DNA from: Panax quinquefolius
Taxonomy: Eukaryota > Streptophyta > Magnoliopsida > Apiales > Araliaceae
Assembly: GCA_020205615.1 (NCBI GenBank)
Contig: CM035171.1
Location: 8,120,160 to 8,184,159, forward strand
Length of the DNA: 64,000 bases
Direction of reading: 5' to 3'
The position numbers and the translations under genes were made by a program. The notes below the pieces were generated by a model. It saw nothing but the letters and a program-made list of their open reading frames with translations, had not been told where the DNA came from and made no database searches. Positions 55,251-64,000 of the stretch are shown piece by piece. Each line of letters starts with the position of its first letter. The stretch's first letter is position 1.

Positions 55251-56432
55251 CATTGTCAAGTTAATAAGATCACCTGTATGTATATATGTATCCAAAGCGC
55301 ATTAGTTTAAATCAGTTTCCAAGGGCTTTACTGGTTGGAATGAGTCCTCATGAGAGAAGACGACGAGTTGAGAAAAAGAGAGGGTTCTCACTTAGCTTAA
55401 GCATGCATGTAACAGCTAGCGAGCATCAGTCGGGACAATTAACGAACCAGAGAATAATGGTAGTGGGCCATCCTCGTTAAGCACTGATAATTCAGTCACT
55501 TGTTGCAGCGATGGTGGCATAATAATACCAACAGATATGGATGCAAGTTGGATTGAGTGAGGCTCAAGTGACTGACGACGGAGAGTGAGTTTTGTTTTGT
55601 GAACCAGCTTATGTACGTAGCAGCATAATAAAGTTGCCAAAAGAATTTCGTACTCTAATTTATTGATTAAATTATTAAGTTTAAGTCATTTTCAAGTGTA
55701 ATATGAATAATAATTTATTTAATTCTCATTGATTCTGCAATTTACAGAAAGAGAACATCGTTGCATATCAATTCCAAAACTTAGAATTGAAATTGAGGAC
55801 AAAATTTTAATTAATTCCAAATTTAAATTTTGAGTTACCAAGCATAATATTAGAATTGCGAAGAAGGATAACATATTTTTCATTACAAACAGATCCATAT
55901 AGTACCGATATGCCTTAACAATTTTAATGTGTATATTTATTTAGCAATTATGTCATTTCTTTTCTATATTTTATCATCTTTACGTTGTTATATGTTTTAA
56001 ACTCGCACTTTATTTATCAAATTTTCGTTTTTATATTTTTTACTGACGATGATATTATTATTATTATTATCATCTTTACGTCTACATTCTCACTAAATTT
56101 CCCCCAAGTGTTTCTAAAGCCCAAGCCCATCATCAGGACCGACCGAAAGTGAGGCCGACGTGCCCCTCGTATTAGTTGAAGATGATGAATAACAATAATT
56201 AGAAGTAGCAAGGCAAGGTCCCCTCTTTTATTTGTAGCCTGGGATTACTTTAGCAAACACTCCTCGAGCCCTTGGACTCTCACCGAGTCTAATCCGTTGG
56301 TTTCTGACTGCTTCTGCCTATTTTGATTCAAACATATAATATATGAAACGAACCCTAGAAGAATTCCCAGACGATTTATGATGAACCTGGATCTTTTTGA
56401 CATGTATAGATTGACGCATTCAAGTTACAAAA
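55251..56432. other. intergenic and SYP61 upstream region
   Basis: No further gene. Frames at 55286 and 55416-55640 look like chance. The promoter of the SNARE gene must lie in about 55900-56380. I see no strong TATA box; a (TTA)n tract is at 56050-56070. Confidence 0.4.
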
Positions 56433-59400
56433 ATGTCTTCAGCTCAGGATCCATTTTACATTGTAAAGGAGGAGATTCAAGATTCTGTATGTTCATTCCA
56501 AGTTCCTATTTGTTTTAAACATTAACTTTTGTATTGAAGCTTTAATCTATGATTTATATGTTATCATACCATAAATTATTTTGCCCACTATCAATCCTAA
56601 CATTTTGATGGTTACTTGGTAAGATTGATAAATTGCAGTCTACTTTTCATCAATGGGAGAGCATGTTGGCGGATAGTAAAGAGCAATCTCATCTCACAAA
56701 AGAGCTTCTTACTGGTTGTGAGAGCATTCAGTGGCAGGTATGCTACTGAATTTGTTAAGTTCACTCAAGTAAGTTTCACGAATTTCTTTTAATTCTTAGA
56801 GATCAATCATGTGGTTCTACTTTGTAGTGGGATACTGTTTGAGTTATGATTTAGATATTGCTGGATCGTTTGTGTTTTGAATCAAGTCATTAAGCTTTAA
56901 AAAGTTGAATACTTAAGATAGTATCAAATCTCTGCTTTTCCAAGGTCTTCAGATCAAATTTCTCACTTGCTTTTTTCATCTCCTGTTATGTCTATATACA
57001 GTTATGCTATGTTCTATTCTGTATTTTGATGCACCACTGTTTGTATCTTTGCATGTGAGTGGTTTTCATTACTAGTTCTAATAGTGCCACTGTTAGAGTA
57101 GTAATTAATGACATAACAAATACGAAAATGGTAACAAGTTCTATTACACTCTATTTAGATGCAAATACTATTTGCAAGTTGGTCTTAACTTTCTCACATG
57201 CATATTCATCGCCTATATATAAAAGATTGTCTTTTCTAACTCAATTAGCTTGTGCACCTATGTAACTTCTCGCATTTTATCCCGTATGTAAGTTCTGAAA
57301 CCTATATTTCTGATAGGAAGGTGGATGAATTGGAGAAGACGATTTCTGTAGCAGCTAGAGATCCTTCTTGGTATGGAATCACTGAAGTGGAGCTTGAAAA
57401 ACGAAGGAGATGGACCAGTACTGCTCGGACTCAGGTAATCAATTGTCATTTTGCTGTTCTTGCTAAAAATTTATTTAACATGTTTTCTTGGACGATTACT
57501 GGTAGTGAAATCTTTTAAAAACTTTAAAGATCATTTAATGTCTTCATTTATATCCATATATCTTGAATGTCAACTGTGTGATTCAGGTGGGAAATGTTAA
57601 GAAAGCAGTAGTGGCTAAAATGAAGATGACCGGCACAAGCACTTCTAATGCAAGTGGGATGCGCCGTGAACTAACGAGGATGCCAAACTCTCATCAGACA
57701 GATATATCCAATCACTACATTGCTAAAGATAATGATGATTTCATATCATCGGAGTCAGACAGACAGTTGCTTCTCATAAAGTAGGCTTTTTACTTCTGCT
57801 TCTTTTCTTATTTACTTTTGTTTCTACCAGGTTTCTTAATTTTCCTAGCTTCGAAGTTTTGGTTACCTTCTTTTTTCAAAGTTGAGAAAAATATATCTCT
57901 TAATTATTTTGCTTATATTTTTCGAGGAACACTCACTTTTTAAAAAGATAATATCTTTGAGTTACTTTTGATGAGATTGCTGAATCCCTTTCTTTGTTTC
58001 TAGAATTTACATGAACTTGTAGTATACATAATATCAGTGGTATTTAATGAGTATATGTGCAAACACCCTCCTTTGTGACCTTTAGTGGCCATATAGGAAT
58101 GTTTGGTAATAGATGTTTTAGCAATCATATTACTCTTATGACTAAATCAACTGAAGAAATGAAAAAGGAGTTTCCATGTATGTCTCTTACCACAATCAGT
58201 ATTCTCTCATGCGTAATTATAATTTGACGGTTGATAATAATCTTCTAGATTAATAATTTTTATGATTTATGAAATTTTTCATAACGGACCTATGCTTTTA
58301 ATTAGAGATTAGTCATATCACCAAAGACATTACAAACAGTAAGCAGAAAACTACTGAGAATGCAATCTATCACTAAGAACTATATGCTGGTCAATTTGGT
58401 ATTGACACTTAAAAAACATAAGGGTAGTTTGGATTATTCAACATAGCATCCAATTGTAGTGCTCTTTTGACATTATGTTGTTTCCTAATTTATGGTCTTT
58501 CTAATTGTGGATGTGTTTCAATTGGTGCTTATAGGCAACAGGATGAAGAGTTAGATGATCTCACTGCAAGTGTGGAAAGAATCGGAGGTGTTGGGCTTAC
58601 TATACACGAAGAACTACTCACACAGGTGACCTATTGTTTAGGCTGATTTTTCATTCTTCAATTTTACGAACCGAAGTTACATGGATGTTTGTTTTATCCT
58701 CAACCACCAATGTATCGGAACTTCCCATTACACAATTGCCTACACTGACTTTTTTTTAGCAGGTAGCAGGACCATAAAAATACACATCACTAATTAGCAA
58801 TTAGGCAATTGACTTGTAAAATATACATCAGCTTAATTAGCATACTAGGCATTGTAAAAATATATAATTTAAAATCATTTTTATTTTATTTAACTCATTT
58901 GGAAAAATTGTTATAAATTCTTTTAATTTTAGTCAATGCAATAATTTATTGTAAGCTATGTAAAAAGTATTACTTATTATAAGATTTATTATTTTAAGTC
59001 AATAATATTATTATAATTTGAAACGAAGGAACTCACAATTTAAAATTTCTCTATAAAATTATTTACAAATATTATATGTTAGGTTTTAAACATAATGTGA
59101 ATTTGTTTATGTATAGTCAACACAACATATACTAAATATGTGGATTATTTTTTCTCAACCTTTTTACTTTGTTTTTTGGTTTTTCGTTTGTATCTTTTTT
59201 TTTATTTCTTTTACTTGCGCATTCAAATTTTGTATACAAGATTTCAAATTTTATGATATATAATGTGTTATTTGTTTATTTTTGAAAAAAAATTGCCTAC
59301 GCTGACTTGTAATCTTGGATCCGCCCTGCCGTTACACTTCTGGAAGTTTATATATAACATGTGAATAAACCTCTTTTGTGTAACCTATGTTATCACTCTG

Positions 59401-59946
59401 TCATTACTGTGTAAAGTTAAATGTAAACTTGTGTGATGCTTCAGGAGAAAATTATTGATGAATTGGGTTCTGAGATGGACAGTACATCAAATCGTCTTGA
59501 TTTTGTTCAGGTAAACTACACGTGTAGTAGGTAAATCGTCAATTTTTAGCCACAACAATCTAAGGGTTCGTTTGGTATCTGCTTCTGCTTTCATGTGTGT
59601 GCTTATTATAATTATTTTTATTCCTCAAGTTTCTGCTTCTACTTGATTTCACTAGTGAAATCAAAATTCAAACATTGTTTGATGACTATGTAAGTTTTGT
59701 TTTATTTTATTAAGAAGTAAATTTTGGAAGCAAAATCAGTTAGACCGGACCCTAAGCTTTTTAAAATGTAAGGTTGCTGAAAATTGATTCACTTGCAATT
59801 CTTATGCTTCTAATATATGTTATTGTTTTTTTTTCCGGTTGCAGAAAAAAGTAGTGGCTATGGTTATGAAGAAGGCTAGTGCCAAGGGACAGCTCATGAT
59901 GATACTATTCTTAATTGTTTTGTTTGTTCTGGTATTTATAACCTAG
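56433..59946 (+). CDS. SYP61: Qc-SNARE syntaxin of plants 61 (7 exons)
   Basis: Exons 56433-56486, 56624-56737, 57321-57434, 57587-57780, 58535-58625, 59445-59510 and 59845-59946 join to 735 bases, 244 residues, with GT..AG at every junction. Only the exon 4/5 junction splits a codon (AA|G). The start MSSAQDPFYIVKEEIQDS is the known SYP61 N-terminus. Residues 5-100 form the syntaxin-6-type N-terminal helical bundle (DPSWYGITEVELEKRRRW). The Qc SNARE motif spans about 160-212, with the zero-layer Gln at 189. The C-terminal anchor is 228-243 (LMMILFLIVLFVLVFI). SYP61 acts at the trans-Golgi network/early endosome in vesicle fusion, including delivery to the plasma membrane and osmotic-stress responses in Arabidopsis. 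Length matches the Arabidopsis protein (245 aa) and all key residues are present. Confidence 0.95.
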
Positions 59947-60253
59947 GTTAGAGTGGAAGACTAGTATATTGATGAGAGTAAAATTGGATTGTTATGAACT
60001 GTTGATCATAGGTTTTGTTCGAGTGAAGTGGAACAAAATTATGCAACTTTAAATGTACAGCAGCAGCCAGCAGGGTCGAGGGTCGGGTATTTTGGGATAA
60101 CAAAATTGTTGTCCGTATTGAAACTGGTAATGAACTGATACTGATGACAAGGACAACGATCATTAGCTCATTGCCTTTGGTATTTTTGCTGAGAATGCAT
60201 GCGAACAGATGATTATCACCATAAATTTATCCGGTTATATAACTGCTGATGTG

Positions 60254-60259
60254 AATAAA
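60254..60259 (+). terminator. probable SYP61 polyadenylation signal
   Basis: AATAAA about 310 bases after the stop codon, in GTGAATAAAGTTTTGC. It is the first canonical hexamer downstream. Confidence 0.45.
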
Positions 60260-61129
60260 GTTTTGCAAGAATGCTATCAAATGACCAATAGCTTGTTGAC
60301 AAATTTTTCTTTTTTGTTATTAATTGGTAAAATCCTATAAATTAAAACTAATACTCCTCTTCTCTTAACAAAAAGTGTTTTATTTGTAAATGTTGTACAA
60401 ATTTGTGTTATTATACTCGAGGACAACCTTTGTTTTTTGGAACTGCGGGGTACAACTTATACAAGTTTTTAACACTTGTATTAACTAATATTAATGAAAT
60501 TTATATTACTTTTGAATTTTATTATTTAACAAATTACTTCGTAAGGTCAAGATAGGATTCTTTTACCATTTGAACGATAACATTTAATAAATTTATAGAG
60601 ATTTAAGTCCCATGTTTGACGGAAAATGAACACATCAAAAAAAATTCCAATTAAATGTACATAGACTTAAATTCCAGTGACAAAATGCACCTCAATTTTT
60701 TTCAGGTCATTCATTTGTTCGACACATTAATATAAGCTAAATAAAATAAAAAGGTCAAAACATTGAAAAAAACTAACTACACAAGTTTTTACCGGCTTCT
60801 GATCTGCATTACAACGACGCTCATCTCAAATCCCAAGTTGATGCAAGCCAAGCTGCGTAAGCTCAATTTGTCAACGTATTAATAAATCTATACAAATCAA
60901 GCTGAGCATTGCTAGAGTTTTTGAGGTTGGCGCATCCTATATTGCTTGGAGCCTTGGATGATAGTAGGCCAAAACAGCTGAACTTGAATGTTCGCTTATA
61001 ACTAGTACTGTACAAGAGCAGATAAATATACAAAAAAATTGATTTGTATGCACTAAATATTTATACTTTGTACACCATATAGGAGTGTTATGCTATTGTC
61101 TGCAGACTGCAGTTATGCCTTGTACTACT
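60260..61129. other. intergenic, no gene recognised
   Basis: AT-rich with one more balanced stretch at 60780-61010. No frame of note on either strand and no repeat ends identified. Confidence 0.4.
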
Positions 61130-61683
61130 TGTTGGAAAATATAGCAATTAACAAGACGAATAATATAAATAAATTGGAACAACTTAGTTTGGAAAACTGG
61201 GCGTAGCGTAGCCTATCGTCTTTGTCTAAAAAGTGATTTCACCCCAATCGATAATAATCATGGTATAAATGGAATTTTGCCACCACTCTCCGTGATTCAA
61301 TCTACATAAGTCTCCGATCGTGTGTACTCACCAAGGAGAACTTTGGACTTGTCTCATGGATTACCCAATTAACAGAAAGAGTAAGAGTTGAATATATCGG
61401 TAAGAATAGGATACAGAGATAATATGGAGAAGAAGAATAAAGTAGTTACTTGTGTATATCTTTTTCTCATGAAAGTAAACTCTCATTTTCTAAAAACAAT
61501 CACCCTTATAAAGAATGTTTAAATAACGTTGGAGATTTTAATAGTTTTTAATGAAACGCTTGGGAGTTACAACAAGATATAAATAAAGTTTATGATGGAA
61601 TTGAAACGGGGGTTACAGAAAACATAAAGGTTAGGATATTAACTCTAAACGGGGGTTACAGAAATTTTGGAGAATAACCAACA
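61130..61683 (-). repeat. copia 3' LTR
   Basis: 554 bp with 6-bp inverted ends TGTTGG/CCAACA, the usual copia LTR termini. Within it GGGGGTTACAGAAA occurs twice (about 61610 and 61650). Confidence 0.78.
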
Positions 61684-62385
61684 ATCCCCCACATGATCCA
61701 AAATTATCAAAGAGAAGAAAATAAAAAAAATGAGAAGGGCAATGGATTTTAGATACATAACGTCGATACCTTGTGGGTTTGAATCGACACTTAGTGGAAC
61801 AAGCTCATGATTGTAGATTATAGGTGAATTATATTCTTGAACCTATTATCTGTGATAGAATCAATTTAGCTTGCACACATATCTTAAATCCTGAATCCAC
61901 ACAAGTCCGCTGGTCATGCTGTTTCTAGGCCATGCGCCCATGTCCCATTTTTCATAAAGGCTCTAGAGAGTATGCCAAAGACTCTCATAGGAAGCGACCT
62001 ACACTTCCACATTTATATAGGTGAACCCATCAAGTGTATACTGACATACACCACCCTTTAGGGGCTATGAGTTTCATTAAAATCTAAACGATTCATCCTT
62101 TCACAATTTGTCAAGAAGCACCACATGCACACAAGAAGGGATATAAGTAATTGTAGTGCTATAATTAAGTAATTACATGACTTGTTGTTACCCATCAACC
62201 CAATTCATGGAATCTCCAATCACATAGGTTGGGTTTCCATCGCGACATTACTTACTCAAGATGTCAAGCAATAGTCACATCCCTCCGGATGCTTCTTGAC
62301 ATTCTTTTTAATTAATCCCTTTGTAAGCCTTTTTCGCACCTCACAAATTCCATGGAAATAACACTGCTTATCGATCGATCCTCAT

Positions 62386-62940
62386 TCAATATTTATGTCT
62401 CAAGCGAATATGTCTCTCAGATATCCCATTATACACATGGTTCATTGCTTGTCCAATAGCAGCTTGAGAATCACAATGCAGAGATATGGAAGGAATTATT
62501 ATGTCTGTCAATAAATTCCTCAGCCACTCTGCTTCTGAACCTGTCAATTCTAATGCAATAAATTCATATTTCATAGTAGATTTAGTAGTACAGTTTGTTT
62601 AGCAGATCTCCAAGAGACGACTCATCCACTTAAAGTAAACACATATTTACTAGTGGAGCTTGTTTCATCATTAGCAGATACCCAATTAGCATCACAATAT
62701 CCTTCAAAACATTAGGATTATCAGAAAAATATACACTTACATTAATCTGCTCCTTTTAAATACCTCATTAGGCGTGACAAAACATTCCAATGAACTTGTG
62801 AAGGATTATGCGTATATTTGCTACGTCTACTAATGACATATTCAATATCAGGTCGAGTACAATTCATTAAATACACTACACTATCAATGATTCTGGCATC
62901 TTTAATTTGTGCAATACCAATCCCCTTTATTTTTCTTTAA
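62386..62940 (-). pseudogene. copia RNase H and end of RT
   Basis: 62-codon frame with YEFIALELTGSEAEWLRNLL, then LHCDSQAAIGQAMNHVYNG and RHIRLRHKY, the C-terminal RNase H of Ty1/copia polyproteins. Upstream pieces NCTRPDIEYVISR, LSRLMRYLKGA and TSSTSKYVFTLSG are in other frames with stops. Confidence 0.83.
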
Positions 62941-63180
62941 ATGCACACACTAGAGTCACAAGGAGTTCCTAATGGCTCTTTATTAAAGAAATTAATTTTC
63001 TTAAGAATTCCACATAATAAAAACAAACCATGTGCATTTTTATTAATTCTCATGCCAAGAATCAAGTTTGTTTTTCATGTCAAAGATAAAAAAAAAAAAT
63101 TTAACAGTTTTCACAACTTTCTCATCAGTACCAAATATCAAATAGATCTTCCACATATAAATAAATAATCACATCACAAT
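62941..63180 (-). pseudogene. copia reverse transcriptase fragment
   Basis: Minus reading gives VIIYLYVEDL, the YVDDL-type catalytic motif with Glu at 63149-63151 in place of the first Asp. Pieces corresponding to the following GTDEKVV, FDMK and INKNAHG occur in shifting frames. A run of T/A near 63090 marks one slippage point. Confidence 0.7.
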
Positions 63181-64000
63181 TTTTATGCTTTTGTATCTCA
63201 TGCGATATATCACATTTCTCATGCTTCACATCTTATGTATAATTCGCATTTTATACATGCTTCATCTTTTTCATATTGTACATTTATACATGCTTGACAT
63301 CTGATACATGCTCCATAATGCTCATACTTCGCATTTCTATAGTTCACATGTAACAATTAACTTAAATCATCAACATACTATTAACATTTATTATCACATT
63401 GTTGCATCGAAGTACATTAAAATAATTCACAAGAATTTCACATAATCTTTGAACATTAGCACATAACAACAAGTAATCGAAAAACTTACTTTAAAAATTA
63501 TTAGTAGATCGATCAACTTTTAACTTCTTTTTAAATTATGGTATAGCTATTTTGGCTAGACACCCCCCATTTTTAAGATACCCCAAGTTAGGTGCAAGTT
63601 CCTTCCATAATGTACATGGTAAAGAGTTTATCCATTTATGTGGAACTCTATTAAAAATTTGATTATATCTAGAATTATCATCATTGTACACCATCTTCTA
63701 TTTTCACATAAAACCAAATTAACATAAATTAATAGAACATAAAAAAAATGTAAGAAAGACTTCGTCAAAGCTTAGAAAACACAATCCATATAAATGCTCA
63801 ATTATTTACCATTAACCTTTCAAATTTTATAAGAAGTGAATTTAGGTAATAATTCAATTAAATTACTAAAACCTAAATCACCTCACTAGAACAAGGGTAC
63901 ATGTGTTATTACAACATGGTAATTTAATTCCAAGTACCAACAATTAATATTTCAAAAATATTAACAAAGGAATTAAATGACAGACAATATTACTCAATTA
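63181..64000. other. AT-rich DNA with degenerate CATGCTT(C/G)A repeats
   Basis: About 63185-63350 has a loosely repeated motif (TCATGCTTCACAT, TACATGCTTCAT, TACATGCTTGACAT). The rest to the window end shows no gene. Confidence 0.45.

Larger units (their letters stand above)
61130..63180 (-). mobile_element. Ty1/copia retrotransposon, 3' part, decayed
   Basis: 3' LTR 61130-61683 with TGTTGG..CCAACA ends. On its right is the inverse of ATCATGTGGGGGAT, a purine tract, showing minus orientation. RNase H and RT remnants follow at 62386-63180. The 5' part is missing; homology stops near 63180 without a recognised second LTR in the window. Confidence 0.82.

Noticed and set aside
55286..55640. 64- and 74-codon frames beside the DHHC fragment
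   Set aside because: The minus frame could not be matched to DHHC protein membrane segments and the plus frame is overlapped by it; no support for either.
57059..57265. 68-codon frame inside SYP61 intron 2
   Set aside because: Lies wholly in an intron between well-supported exons and has no family resemblance.
59569..59758. hAT-type MITE in SYP61 intron 6
   Set aside because: CTAAGGGTTCG and GGACCCTAAG look like inverted ends, but pairing stops after a few bases and no 8-bp duplication was found.

Overview
The window is nuclear DNA of a flowering plant, probably a eudicot. The evidence is AT-rich intergenic DNA, intron-containing genes, a Qc-SNARE closely resembling Arabidopsis SYP61, a GAMYB-type R2R3-MYB with a miR159 site, a plastid site-2 protease, a miR171-type hairpin, and large nested LTR retrotransposons. 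The species cannot be named from the sequence.

Layout. Positions 1-1500 hold intergenic DNA with gene-remnant and promoter-like sequence. Positions 1501-12129 are a degenerate Ty3/gypsy retrotransposon (element 1, + strand). Its protease region is split by a solo LTR (4735-7516, duplication TAAAC), and most of its pol is replaced by other LTR-like DNA. Positions 12130-13300 hold an inverted copy of the element's left flank, GGCCCA-rich promoter-like DNA, a poly(A) run and a direct repeat of 560-865. A MIR171-like hairpin lies at 14662-14769. The intronless plastid site-2 protease gene (ARASP type) is 16685-18040. The GAMYB-like gene is 20274-22874 (3 exons), with a miR159 site and a palindromic MITE-like insertion in intron 2.

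Positions 25592-52759 are one nested block. The outermost layer is a Mutator-like DNA transposon (9-bp duplication TAATATAAA, terminal inverted repeats of about 300 bp, gene-like cargo). A minus-strand gypsy element 2 (25649-51020) sits in its left terminal repeat. Element 2 was hit at CTAAG by a minus-strand solo LTR (29720-34183) and by a plus-strand gypsy element 3 (34189-46448). The 5' LTR of element 3 carries a further solo LTR (34607-37018).

Positions 52760-56432 are intergenic, with a decayed DHHC palmitoyltransferase fragment near 55.1 kb on the minus strand. The SYP61-type SNARE gene is 56433-59946 (7 exons, 244 aa). Positions 61130-63180 hold the 3' part of a decayed minus-strand Ty1/copia element. 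The rest is AT-rich intergenic DNA.

The three host protein genes look intact and functionally unrelated: plastid intramembrane proteolysis, transcriptional control, and trans-Golgi membrane fusion. The miRNA hairpin is a plausible fourth host gene. All retroelement coding regions carry stops or frameshifts, so none looks autonomous.
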